Positions 50,098 to 59,299 of a DNA stretch of 64,000 nt are shown piece after piece (the first letter of the stretch is position 1; each line of letters opens with the position of its first letter). The DNA is from Bacteroides eggerthii (lineage in GTDB: Bacteria; Bacteroidota; Bacteroidia; Bacteroidales; Bacteroidaceae). The stretch is taken from positions 372,001 to 436,000 of the forward strand of contig NZ_CP102258.1 in NCBI RefSeq assembly GCF_025146565.1, read 5' to 3'. The notes beneath the pieces were generated by a model. That model did no database searches. It was not told the DNA's origin and saw only the letters and a program-made list of their open reading frames with translations. Position numbers and translations under genes: made by a program.

Positions 50098-50781
50098 ATG
50101 AATGCTATACCGACAGTAACCAAAAACCTTTTAATCATTAATGTGCTGATGTTTCTCGGCACCGTTGTAGCCCAAAGCTATGGCATCGACCTAAACCAAT
50201 ATTTAGGCCTGCATTTCTTCCTTGCCGGAGACTTCAATGCAGCACAGCTGATTACTTATATGTTCATGCATGGAGGATTTACCCATTTGTTCTTCAATAT
50301 GTTCGCCGTATGGATGTTCGGCCGTATTCTGGAACAGGTATGGGGGCCGAAGCGTTTTCTGTTCTATTACCTTGTATGCGGCATTGGCGCAGGACTTATT
50401 CAGGAACTCGTGCAATATATCCATTATGAAACGGTACTTTCAGCATACGACAGTGTTAACACCGGATATTCTGTCATCCCGATGAAAGAATACCTTAACA
50501 TGATGACCACTGTCGGAGCTTCCGGATCCGTATATGCCATATTACTTGGGTTCGGCATGCTATTCCCCAATCAACCCATGTTTATCTTCCCGCTGCCTTT
50601 CCCCATCAAAGCCAAATATTTTGTCATCGGATACGCCTTGATAGAATTATATTCCGGCTTTGCCAACAATCCGGGCGACAACGTCGCACACTTTGCGCAC
50701 TTGGGCGGCATGATATTCGGTTTTATACTAATAATGTACTGGAGAAAAAAGAACAGAGGAAATGGCTACTATTATAACTGA
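50098..50781 (+). CDS. Rhomboid family intramembrane serine protease
   Basis: 227 residues with six hydrophobic helices. The catalytic serine is S142 in GASGSVYA and the catalytic histidine H201 in HFAHLGG; the first-loop motif (MHGGFTHLFFNMFAVWMFG) is present. It cleaves membrane proteins within the bilayer. It is the first of two tandem rhomboid genes, overlapping the second by 20 bases. The pair and the next gene form an operon. Substrates are unknown. Confidence 0.93.
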   Translation: MNAIPTVTKNLLIINVLMFLGTVVAQSYGIDLNQYLGLHFFLAGDFNAAQLITYMFMHGGFTHLFFNMFAVWMFGRILEQVWGPKRFLFYYLVCGIGAGLIQELVQYIHYETVLSAYDSVNTGYSVIPMKEYLNMMTTVGASGSVYAILLGFGMLFPNQPMFIFPLPFPIKAKYFVIGYALIELYSGFANNPGDNVAHFAHLGGMIFGFILIMYWRKKNRGNGYYYN

Positions 50782-51652
50782 TTTAAAAGAATCGTTCCGC
50801 AGAGGAAACATTTACATACAGCTGATTTATATCAATGTAGGGGTCTTTGTCCTGACTACACTGACAGAAGTTATATTGCAATTATTCAACCGGAGCCTTG
50901 GAGGAATGTTCGAATGGCTGGAGCTGCCGGCTTCGCTTTCCCGCTTCATTGTACAGCCTTGGTCTATCCTGACTTATATGTTTATGCATGCAGGAGTATT
51001 GCACATCCTTTTCAACATGCTTTGGCTGTATTGGTTTGGCGCCCTGTTCTTAAATTTCTTTTCTGCGAAACACCTACGGGGAGTATATATCTTAGGCGGC
51101 ATTTGCGGTGGAATTCTTTACATGGCTGCCTATAATATCTTCCCTTATTTCCAACCAATGACAGAATATTCTTTCATGCTGGGGGCATCGGCATCTGTTC
51201 TTGCGATCGTTGCTGCAACAGCCTACCGGGAACCCAACTACCCGATACGCCTTTTCCTTTTCGGAACGATACGCTTGAAATATCTGGCATTGATTGTTGT
51301 CGGAATGGATTTATTGTTCATCACCTCCAGCAATGCCGGCGGACATATAGCCCATTTAGGAGGAGCATTGGCGGGACTATGGTTTGCAGCCAGCCTTAGC
51401 AAAGGAACGGATATTACCTCATGGATCAACAAATTTTTGGATTCCATTATTTCTTTATTCAGTTTCAAGCCCCGAAAGCCTAAAATGAAAGTCCATTATG
51501 GGACTGACAAGCAGAAAGATTATAACTACAATGCCCGGAAAAAAGCTCAATCCGATGAAATAGACCGCATCCTCGACAAATTGAAAAAGTCCGGATATGA
51601 AAGTCTGACAACAGAAGAGAAAAAGAGCTTGTTCGATGCAAGTAAACGATGA
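50762..51652 (+). CDS. Rhomboid family protease with C-terminal cytoplasmic tail
   Basis: 296 residues: six membrane helices with MHAGVLHILFNMLWLYWFG, catalytic S143 in GASASVLA and H198 in HIAHLGG, then a basic cytoplasmic tail of about 80 residues (FKPRKPKMKVHYGTDKQKDY) ending in a helical segment (DKLKKSGYESLTTEEKKSLF) seen in many Bacteroidetes rhomboids. It overlaps the first rhomboid gene and is probably translated coupled to it. The two paralogues may share or divide substrates. Confidence 0.93.
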   Translation: MATIITDLKESFRRGNIYIQLIYINVGVFVLTTLTEVILQLFNRSLGGMFEWLELPASLSRFIVQPWSILTYMFMHAGVLHILFNMLWLYWFGALFLNFFSAKHLRGVYILGGICGGILYMAAYNIFPYFQPMTEYSFMLGASASVLAIVAATAYREPNYPIRLFLFGTIRLKYLALIVVGMDLLFITSSNAGGHIAHLGGALAGLWFAASLSKGTDITSWINKFLDSIISLFSFKPRKPKMKVHYGTDKQKDYNYNARKKAQSDEIDRILDKLKKSGYESLTTEEKKSLFDASKR

Positions 51653-51661
51653 GGTGTACGT

Positions 51662-52762
51662 ATGAAGCATTTCGGTAATTTTGTCGCGCTCCTGATTTTA
51701 GCGGTCAATGCTTTATTTACAGGTCTCTTGCTATTAGTAGCATACAGCCCTTATATCCAGCCGACATCTCACCCGGTACAATCTTGTTTCGGACTGGCTT
51801 TTCCTGTTTTTGCGTTAATCAACGGAGGCTTCCTGATTTTCTGGCTCGTTATACAACGATACAAAACTGCTCTACTACCTCTAGTCGGCTTTTTGCTGTG
51901 CTATTCGCAATTACGGACGTATCTTCCCCTTAATTTCCATACCTCCAACCTCCCGGAAAAAAGTATAAAATTCCTTTCTTACAATATCATGGGATTTGAC
52001 GGGGCTAATAAAAGAAACGGGAAGAATCCGATACTCACCTACTTAAAAGAAAGCAATGCTGACATCCTATGTCTACAAGAATATGCCTCCGACGAATCTC
52101 ACCGGCATCTCACCCAAAAAGACATAGAACGAGAATTGAAAGACTATCCTTACCACCGCATCAATGTTGTGGGCAGTGGTAGCGGTTATAGCAACAAGAT
52201 AGCATGCTATTCGAAGTTTCCCATTCTATCCGCCCGGGTCTTGAACTACACGAGCAACTACAATGGCTCCGTATTATACGAACTCAAGCTGGATGAAGAC
52301 ACAATTACCCTTATCAACAATCATTTGGAATCCAATAAGCTGACAAAAACCGACAAAGACATCTATGAGGATATGCTGAAAGCCCCTGAGAAGGAAAAGG
52401 TAAAAAGCGGTGCACGATTATTGGTGCGCAAACTGGCAGAAGCCTCCGCTATCCGCGCCCCACAGGCAGATACTATTGCAAAGGAGATCGCTTCTTCCCG
52501 ACATCCTTCTATCATAGTCTGCGGAGACTTCAACGACACTCCCATTTCATACACCCATCGCGTCATTGCACAAAACCTAAATGACGCCTTCACCCAGTCG
52601 GGACGCGGTTTGGGAGTTTCCTACAACCAGAATAAATTCTATTTTCGAATAGACAACATATTAATCAGCAAGAACCTACAGTCCTATAACTGTACGGTGG
52701 ACCAATCCATAAAAGAGTCTGATCATTACCCCATATGGTGTTATATAGCCAAACGGCAATAA
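51662..52762 (+). CDS. Membrane-anchored endonuclease/exonuclease/phosphatase-fold protein
   Basis: 366 residues. Three N-terminal membrane helices (about 5-95) are followed by an EEP-fold domain: KFLSYNIMGFDG, ADILCLQEY (catalytic glutamate), VVCGDFNDTP and the terminal SDHYPIWC with the catalytic Asp-His. The enzyme could hydrolyse phosphodiesters of nucleic acids or lipids; the substrate is unknown. It starts 9 bases after the second rhomboid gene, so the three form one operon. Confidence 0.9.
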   Translation: MKHFGNFVALLILAVNALFTGLLLLVAYSPYIQPTSHPVQSCFGLAFPVFALINGGFLIFWLVIQRYKTALLPLVGFLLCYSQLRTYLPLNFHTSNLPEKSIKFLSYNIMGFDGANKRNGKNPILTYLKESNADILCLQEYASDESHRHLTQKDIERELKDYPYHRINVVGSGSGYSNKIACYSKFPILSARVLNYTSNYNGSVLYELKLDEDTITLINNHLESNKLTKTDKDIYEDMLKAPEKEKVKSGARLLVRKLAEASAIRAPQADTIAKEIASSRHPSIIVCGDFNDTPISYTHRVIAQNLNDAFTQSGRGLGVSYNQNKFYFRIDNILISKNLQSYNCTVDQSIKESDHYPIWCYIAKRQ

Positions 52763-52823
52763 TCCACTTTTTTAAAGTTGAACAACTATTTATAAACTAT
52801 CAATATCTAATACTCTGACATTT

Positions 52824-54908
52824 ATGTTTAAAAAAGGTATTTTAATTTTAGCTGCAAGTTGTATGATGTACTCCTGTGCTAACCAGACGGAAAGTAATCC
52901 GTTCCTCACCGAGTTTCAAACCCCGAACGGCGTTCCACCTTTCGATAAAATCAAGCTGGAACACTATGAACCTGCATTCCTTAAAGGAATAGAAGAACAA
53001 AACGCCAATATTCAAGCCATTATTGACAATACTGAAGTTCCGAGCTTTGAAAATGTAATCGTTGCTTTGGACAACAGCTCTCCCATACTGAATCGGGTAG
53101 GCGCCATTTTCTTCAATATGACGGATGCCGAGACCAATGACTCTCTGAACGCTCTTTCCATAAAGCTTGCTCCGGTATTGTCCGAACATGAAGACAATAT
53201 CTCGCTCAACCAGAAACTGTTCGACAAAGTAAAAGCCGTCTACCTGCAAAAGGACTCTTTAGGGTTGACAACTGAACAGCAAAGGCTTTTGGACAAAACA
53301 TACAAAGACTTCGTACGTTCCGGAGCCAATCTTTCTGCCGAAAAACAAGCCCGCCTGCGTGAAGTGAACAAGCAACTTTCTACGCTGGGCATCACTTTCA
53401 GCAATAATATCTTGAATGAGAACAACGAGTTTATGCTCTTCGTAGACAAACAAGAAGATCTTGCCGGTCTCCCCGAATGGTTCTGCCAAAGCGCTTCCGA
53501 AGAGGCCAAAGCTGCCGGCCAGGAAGGCAAATGGCTATTCACATTGCATAACGCAAGCCGTATCCCATTCCTGCAATACTCCGATAATCGTTCGTTACGT
53601 GAAAAGATTTATAAAGCCTACATCAACCGCGGCAACAACAACGACAAGAACGACAACAAGAAAATCATTACAGACATCGTGAGCTTGCGTCTTGAAAAAG
53701 CCCGTTTATTAGGTTTCGACTGCTATTCCAATTTCGTATTGGACAACACTATGGCAAAGAACTCAAATACAGTAATGGAATTTCTGAACAACTTGTGGGG
53801 ATATGCCCTTCCCAAAGCTAAAGCCGAAGCAGCCGAACTGCAAAAACTAATGGATCAAGCAGGCAAAGGCGAGAAACTGGAGGCTTGGGACTGGTGGTAT
53901 TACACTGAAAAACTTCGCAAAGAGAAATATGACCTTGAGGAGGATCAAATCAAGCCTTACTTCAAATTAGAGAACGTACGCGAAGGAGCATTTGCCGTTG
54001 CCAACAAACTTTATGGTATCACCCTGACAAAGCTCAACAATGTCCCTGTTTATCACCCCGATGTAGAAGTCTTTGAAGTAAAAGATGCAGACGGTTCCCA
54101 ACTGGGTATCTTTTATGTAGACTACTTCCCACGTGCAGGTAAAAGTGGTGGAGCATGGATGAGTAACTACCGCGAACAGAAAGGTGATATCCGCCCCCTG
54201 GTGTGCAACGTAGCCAGCTTCACCAAGCCTGTCGGTGACACTCCCTCTTTATTTACGATTGATGAAGTGGAAACCCTGTTCCATGAATTCGGCCATGCCC
54301 TGCATGGTTTGCTGACCAAATGCAATTATTTGGGCGTTTCCGGTACGAATGTCGTGCGCGATTTCGTAGAACTTCCATCGCAAATTAACGAACACTGGGC
54401 CACAGAACCTGAAGTTCTGAAAATGTATGCCAAACATTATCAAACCGGCGAGGTCATTCCTGATAATCTCATTGAAAAAATTCTAAAACAAAAAACCTTC
54501 AACCAAGGCTTTATGACTACTGAGTTACTCGCAGCAGCCATTCTCGATATGAATCTACACAACCTGACAGACACTGAAAATATCGATGTAGTGGCCTACG
54601 AAAAAGAAGCAATGGACAAGCTTGGTTTAATTCCCGAAATAGCCCCTCGCTATCGTACTACCTACTTCAACCATATCATAGGCGGCTATGCAGCAGGCTA
54701 TTACAGCTATCTATGGGCGAATGTTTTGGACAATGATGCTTTTGAAGCGTTCAAGGAACATGGCATCTTTGACAAGACAACCGCAGACCTTTTCCGTCGC
54801 AACGTTCTGGAAAAAGGAGACAGTGAAGACCCGATGACCCTCTACAAGAATTTCAGAGGAGCAGAACCTCAATTAGAGCCGATGTTAAAAAATCGCGGTA
54901 TGAAGTAA
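52824..54908 (+). CDS. M3 family dipeptidyl carboxypeptidase, lipoprotein
   Basis: 694 residues. The N-terminus is a lipoprotein signal (LILAASCMMYSC). The metallopeptidase motif HEFGH is at 487-491 (FHEFGHALHG), with the downstream glutamate helix, and NPFLTEFQTPNGVPPFDKIK is the typical N-terminal segment of Dcp-like M3 enzymes. It trims dipeptides from peptides in the periplasm. It is a single-gene unit with its own leader. Bacteroides dcp homologues are similar in length. Confidence 0.93.
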   Translation: MFKKGILILAASCMMYSCANQTESNPFLTEFQTPNGVPPFDKIKLEHYEPAFLKGIEEQNANIQAIIDNTEVPSFENVIVALDNSSPILNRVGAIFFNMTDAETNDSLNALSIKLAPVLSEHEDNISLNQKLFDKVKAVYLQKDSLGLTTEQQRLLDKTYKDFVRSGANLSAEKQARLREVNKQLSTLGITFSNNILNENNEFMLFVDKQEDLAGLPEWFCQSASEEAKAAGQEGKWLFTLHNASRIPFLQYSDNRSLREKIYKAYINRGNNNDKNDNKKIITDIVSLRLEKARLLGFDCYSNFVLDNTMAKNSNTVMEFLNNLWGYALPKAKAEAAELQKLMDQAGKGEKLEAWDWWYYTEKLRKEKYDLEEDQIKPYFKLENVREGAFAVANKLYGITLTKLNNVPVYHPDVEVFEVKDADGSQLGIFYVDYFPRAGKSGGAWMSNYREQKGDIRPLVCNVASFTKPVGDTPSLFTIDEVETLFHEFGHALHGLLTKCNYLGVSGTNVVRDFVELPSQINEHWATEPEVLKMYAKHYQTGEVIPDNLIEKILKQKTFNQGFMTTELLAAAILDMNLHNLTDTENIDVVAYEKEAMDKLGLIPEIAPRYRTTYFNHIIGGYAAGYYSYLWANVLDNDAFEAFKEHGIFDKTTADLFRRNVLEKGDSEDPMTLYKNFRGAEPQLEPMLKNRGMK

Positions 54909-54926
54909 GAATTGTGAAAAAAAAGC

Positions 54927-54934
54927 TATATTTG
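54927..54934 (+). promoter_or_regulatory. -7 box of secDF
   Basis: TATATTTG fits TAnnTTTG and is followed by a leader of about 55 bases before the secDF ATG. No good -33 box at the usual distance. Confidence 0.55.
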
Positions 54935-54991
54935 CAGCCTTATATACGATAGAAATCAATTAAAAAGTAATCATAATAAACTAAAAGTAAC

Positions 54992-57900
54992 ATGCAAAAC
55001 AAAGGATTTGTAAGGGTTTTTGCGATATTGCTCACATTGGTATGTGTGTTCTATCTCTCCTTCTCTTTTGTGACTCGCCACTATACCAACAAGGCAAAAG
55101 AGTTCGCAAAAGGTGATGTGAAAGTGGAACAAGACTACCTCGATTCTCTGTCAAACGAGAAAGTGTGGTTCGGCAATTGGACGCTGAAACAATGTCGTGA
55201 AATGGAGATCAGTTTAGGTTTGGACTTAAAGGGCGGTATGAACGTCATTCTTGAAGTATCGGTTCCCGATGTTATCAAAGCATTGGCGGATAACAAGTCT
55301 GACGAGACATTCAACCAAGCGCTGGCAACAGCCGCCAAACAGGCTACTACCAGTCAGGACGACGTAATCACGCTGTTCATCAGAGAGTATCATAAGCTCG
55401 CTCCGGATGCTTCACTTTCACAACTGTTCGCAACCCAACAATTAAAAGACAAAGTAAACCAGAAATCTTCCGACGCAGAAGTTGAAAAAGTATTGCGCGA
55501 AGAAGTAAAGGCAGCCGTTGACAACTCATTCAACGTTCTCCGTACCCGTATCGACCGTTTCGGTGTGGTTCAGCCCAACATCCAAAGTCTGGAAGACAAA
55601 ATGGGACGCATCATGGTGGAGCTTCCGGGTATCAAAGAGCCTGAACGTGTAAGAAAATTATTACAAGGCTCTGCCAATCTGGAATTCTGGGAAACATACA
55701 ATGCAAAAGATGTAGCTTCATACCTGCAATCGGCTGATGCCAAATTGCGTGCTATTTTGGCAACCACAGAAGACAGTACGGAAGCAACAGACAGTACAGC
55801 CGCTGAGACTCCTGCCGTAGCACAAGCTACCAGCACCGCCGACAGCCTTGCCGCAGCACTGAAAGGCGAAAGCCAGGCGCAAGCTGCCAACCTGGAGCAA
55901 ATCAAGAAAGAACATCCGTTATTGGCAGTTCTGCAAGTCAACCCCAGCGGTCAAGGTCCTGTTGTAGGTTATGCAAACTACAAAGATACCGCAGACATCA
56001 ACAAGTACCTCTCCATGCCGGAAGTTCAGGCGGAAATGCCGAAAGACCTGCGTTTGAAGTGGGGTGTTTCTCCTTATGAATACGATCCGAAAGCTCAAAC
56101 TTTTGAATTGTATGCAATCAAGTCAACCGAACGTAACGGACGTGCTCCGCTGGAAGGTGACGTAGTTGTAAATGCCAAAGACGAATTTGACCACTATGGC
56201 AAACCTGCCGTAAGCATGTCTATGAATACGGACGGTGCACGTCGCTGGGCACAGCTCACCAAGCAGAATGTAGGTAAAGCCATTGCCATTGTATTGGACG
56301 GCTATGTATATTCCGCACCGAACGTAAATCAGGAAATCACCGGCGGTAACTCACAAATCACCGGACATTTTACTCCCGAACAGGCAAAAGACTTAGCCAA
56401 TGTATTGAAATCGGGTAAGATGCCGGCTCCTGCCCATATTGTACAGGAAGACATTGTAGGTCCGTCTTTGGGACAAGCGTCCATTAATGCCGGTATCATG
56501 TCATTCGTTGTGGCATTAATACTGTTAATGGTTTACATGTGCTCCATGTACGGTTTCATTCCTGGCATGGTTGCCAACGGTGCTTTGGTGTTGAACATGT
56601 TCTTCACATTGGGTATCCTTTCATCTTTCCAGGCAGCTTTGACAATGTCCGGTATTGCCGGTATGGTGTTATCACTGGGTATGGCTGTGGATGCCAACGT
56701 ATTGATTTACGAACGCACCAAAGAAGAATTACGCGCGGGTAAGGGTGTTAAGAAAGCACTTGCCGATGGTTATGCAAATGCCTTCTCTGCAATCTTCGAC
56801 TCCAACTTGACATCTATCATTACAGGTATTATCCTGTTCAACTTCGGTACCGGACCTATCCGCGGTTTCGCTACTACATTGATTATCGGTATCCTGATTT
56901 CATTCTTTACCGCAGTGTTCATGACGCGTTTGTTCTACGAGCACTTCATGAGCAAAGACAAATTGCTGAACCTGACATTCTCTACGGGTATTTCCAAAAA
57001 CCTGATGGCAAATGTACACTTCGATTTCATGGGCAGAAACAAACTCTGGATGACGTTGACGGGTATAGGTGTTGTAGTTTGCATCGCATTCCTCAGCATG
57101 CGCGGTTTAAGCCAAAGTATCGACTTTACCGGTGGACGTAACTTTAAGGTACAGTTCGAAAACAAAGTAGAGCCCGAACAAGTACGCGAACTGATTGCCA
57201 GCAAGTTCGGTGACGCCAACGTCAGTGTTATCGCCATCGGTGCAGACGGCAAGACTGTGCGTATCAGCACCAACTATCGTATTGAAGAAGAAGGCAATAA
57301 CATCGACTCAGAAATCGAAGCCTACCTGTATGAAACACTGAAACCGTTGCTGACTCAGAATATCACGCTGGAAACATTCATCGACCGCGAGAACCATACG
57401 GGCGGCAGTATCATTAGTTCACAAAAAGTAGGTCCAAGTATTGCAGACGACATCAAGGTATCGGCCATTTGGTCTGTTGTGCTGGCTTTGATTGCCATCG
57501 GCTTGTACATCCTACTCCGTTTCCGTAACATTGCCTATTCTATCGGTTCTGTATGCGCATTGGCTTGTGACACTATTATCATTTTGGGTGCATATTCCAT
57601 GTTCTGGGGTGTCCTGCCGTTCTCTTTGGAAATCGACCAGACATTTATCGGCGCTATCCTGACGGCTATCGGTTACTCAATCAATGATAAGGTGGTAATC
57701 TTCGATCGTGTGCGTGAATTCTTCAGCTTGTATCCGAAACGAAACAAGAAGGTATTGTTCAACGATTCACTGAACACTACTCTGGCACGTACTATCAACA
57801 CTTCACTGAGCACATTAATTGTATTGCTGTGTATCTTCATCCTCGGTGGTGACTCTATCCGCAGTTTTGCATTCGCAATGATTCTGGGTGTTGTATTCGG

Positions 57901-57994
57901 TACACTGTCCTCTTTGTTCGTTGCCTCTCCTATCGCTTACATGTTGATGAAACATAGCAAAGACGAAGAGCCGGCTGCTGCAACAACAATATAA
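54992..57994 (+). CDS. secDF: Protein translocase subunit SecDF (fused)
   Basis: 1000 residues joining SecD and SecF, as usual in Bacteroidetes. The SecD part has GLDLKGGMNVILEV, the long periplasmic P1 domain (with an alanine/threonine-rich insert near 255-300), and VDANVLIYERTKEE in the membrane part. The SecF part starts near residue 670 with IDFTGGRNFKVQF and ends with SINDKVVIFDRVRE. It uses the proton gradient to pull preproteins through SecYEG. It ends at a hairpin terminator at 58000. Confidence 0.96.
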   Translation: MQNKGFVRVFAILLTLVCVFYLSFSFVTRHYTNKAKEFAKGDVKVEQDYLDSLSNEKVWFGNWTLKQCREMEISLGLDLKGGMNVILEVSVPDVIKALADNKSDETFNQALATAAKQATTSQDDVITLFIREYHKLAPDASLSQLFATQQLKDKVNQKSSDAEVEKVLREEVKAAVDNSFNVLRTRIDRFGVVQPNIQSLEDKMGRIMVELPGIKEPERVRKLLQGSANLEFWETYNAKDVASYLQSADAKLRAILATTEDSTEATDSTAAETPAVAQATSTADSLAAALKGESQAQAANLEQIKKEHPLLAVLQVNPSGQGPVVGYANYKDTADINKYLSMPEVQAEMPKDLRLKWGVSPYEYDPKAQTFELYAIKSTERNGRAPLEGDVVVNAKDEFDHYGKPAVSMSMNTDGARRWAQLTKQNVGKAIAIVLDGYVYSAPNVNQEITGGNSQITGHFTPEQAKDLANVLKSGKMPAPAHIVQEDIVGPSLGQASINAGIMSFVVALILLMVYMCSMYGFIPGMVANGALVLNMFFTLGILSSFQAALTMSGIAGMVLSLGMAVDANVLIYERTKEELRAGKGVKKALADGYANAFSAIFDSNLTSIITGIILFNFGTGPIRGFATTLIIGILISFFTAVFMTRLFYEHFMSKDKLLNLTFSTGISKNLMANVHFDFMGRNKLWMTLTGIGVVVCIAFLSMRGLSQSIDFTGGRNFKVQFENKVEPEQVRELIASKFGDANVSVIAIGADGKTVRISTNYRIEEEGNNIDSEIEAYLYETLKPLLTQNITLETFIDRENHTGGSIISSQKVGPSIADDIKVSAIWSVVLALIAIGLYILLRFRNIAYSIGSVCALACDTIIILGAYSMFWGVLPFSLEIDQTFIGAILTAIGYSINDKVVIFDRVREFFSLYPKRNKKVLFNDSLNTTLARTINTSLSTLIVLLCIFILGGDSIRSFAFAMILGVVFGTLSSLFVASPIAYMLMKHSKDEEPAAATTI

Positions 57995-57999
57995 AACAA

Positions 58000-58035
58000 A
58001 CTATAAAGTGTTTTGACAAACACTTATAGTCTTTT
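58000..58035 (+). terminator. secDF terminator
   Basis: ACTATAAAGTGTTT pairs with AAACACTTATAGT (58000-58030) with one bulged A, followed by CTTTTTC. Confidence 0.75.
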
Positions 58036-58036
58036 T

Positions 58037-58098
58037 CAGGCACATATTATAGGAATTCCATGGCTTTTGAGTTTCATGAGACCTGTAATATGTGCCTG
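58037..58098. repeat. 13-bp inverted repeat after secDF
   Basis: CAGGCACATATTA (58037-58049) and TAATATGTGCCTG (58086-58098) are perfect inverted arms with a 36-base centre. It directly abuts the secDF terminator. It may be a small intergenic repeat unit. Confidence 0.55.
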
Positions 58099-58222
58099 AT
58101 TTATGTATATGGATACCTACCATAGGTAAAGAGCTATAATTGATAACCTTTTTCAGAAAATTCTAATGTAAAAGCATTATATTTGTAGATGTTACGCTAC
58201 TTAGAATGAAAAGGATAGACAA

Positions 58223-58798
58223 ATGGAGAAATTAAAAGAGTTATTAGCGAATGAATGTTCATTCAGGCCATCCGGTAAATTATTGGATGAACTGTTGGCA
58301 CCGGCAGAAAGCATAGAGCTGAAAAAGAATGAAGTTTTGATTATGAGCGGCCGGCTCGACCCTAATGTCTACATTGTAAAAAGTGGAGTGATGCGATACA
58401 GTTATATGAACGGAATACGAGAGGTTACTTTCGCTTTTGCATTGCCGGGTAGCGTAATGATTGCCATGCACTCTTATTACGCCCATCTCCCTGCCTTCTA
58501 CCAAATCGAAGCCTGCTGCAAATCAACCGTATTTAAAGTTCCCCAAAGTCACTACGCCCATCTGGTCTCATCCTCACACGAATTTGCTCAATGGGCATTG
58601 AGATATGCACAAGGACAGCTTTTCTATCTCGAAAAGAAAGACTCTGTGATAAACGGCAATGCCAAAGAACGATTCATATCCCTGATTCATAAACGTCCTG
58701 AGATCATAGAAAAAGTGGCCTTGAAGCACATTGCCTCCTATTTGGGTATCACACAACCCTATCTCAGCCTGCTAAAAAAGCAATTAAAGAACATATAA
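58223..58798 (+). CDS. Crp/Fnr-family transcriptional regulator
   Basis: 191 residues: a cyclic-nucleotide-binding-type beta-roll (SGRLDPNVYIVKSGVMRYSY, LPGSVMIAMHSYY) followed by a helical linker and a shortened C-terminal helix-turn-helix (LKHIASYLGITQPYLSLLKK). Bacteroidetes members of this group usually lack conserved cAMP-contacting residues, and none is obvious here. It is a single gene. Its targets are unknown; it lies next to the SusC/SusD cluster but is divergent in type from usual PUL regulators. Confidence 0.88.
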   Translation: MEKLKELLANECSFRPSGKLLDELLAPAESIELKKNEVLIMSGRLDPNVYIVKSGVMRYSYMNGIREVTFAFALPGSVMIAMHSYYAHLPAFYQIEACCKSTVFKVPQSHYAHLVSSSHEFAQWALRYAQGQLFYLEKKDSVINGNAKERFISLIHKRPEIIEKVALKHIASYLGITQPYLSLLKKQLKNI

Positions 58799-58833
58799 CG
58801 AAAGGCAAAACTCTACATCATACCGCCATACGA

Positions 58834-58890
58834 AATGTAGTGAAGCATCTGTTCTCCCTGTGATTAGGAAAACAGATGCTTCACTACATT
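58834..58890. repeat. 20-bp perfect inverted repeat after the Crp-type gene
   Basis: AATGTAGTGAAGCATCTGTT (58834-58853) and its reverse complement (58871-58890) enclose a 17-base loop. There is no T-run, so it is not a standard Rho-independent terminator. It may be a MITE-like hairpin. Confidence 0.65.
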
Positions 58891-59299
58891 CTGACTATAC
58901 CTCAATAAAAAAGGCCTCGCAGAACCAGCCTCTCCAACAAACGTCAAACCCTATCCGTTACATACAATCTCCCCCTTACCGCAAACAGCAGACAGAACGG
59001 AAAAGAAAAATCCTGTACTAAACGAAGTTCAAAACTAAATAAAACTGTATTCAGTGCTTTTTTGTTAAAGCGAAAACAAAAAAAGCATAATTTAATATAG
59101 TATAAACTTTTTCTCACAAACACTTATTTCCTTTGCAAAAAGAAGTCTAAACACATATAAAATAAACAGAATATTAACTAAAACCTCAAAACGATGCACA
59201 AATACTTCAGCCTCATTGGTTCATCCAGTCCCCATCAAACACAATCAAGTATGATAATATTCCATTTCCGGTAAAATTCAAACATTTAAAATAGTAGAA
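58891..59299. other. Upstream region of the SusC gene
   Basis: About 400 AT-rich bases with no reading frame. A minus-strand hairpin-like GC patch with a T-run (about 58909-58935) could end an unseen transcript. TTTCCTTTGC near 59127-59136 resembles a -7 box only loosely, so the SusC promoter is not assigned. No ECF sigma or anti-sigma gene is present upstream. Confidence 0.4.
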
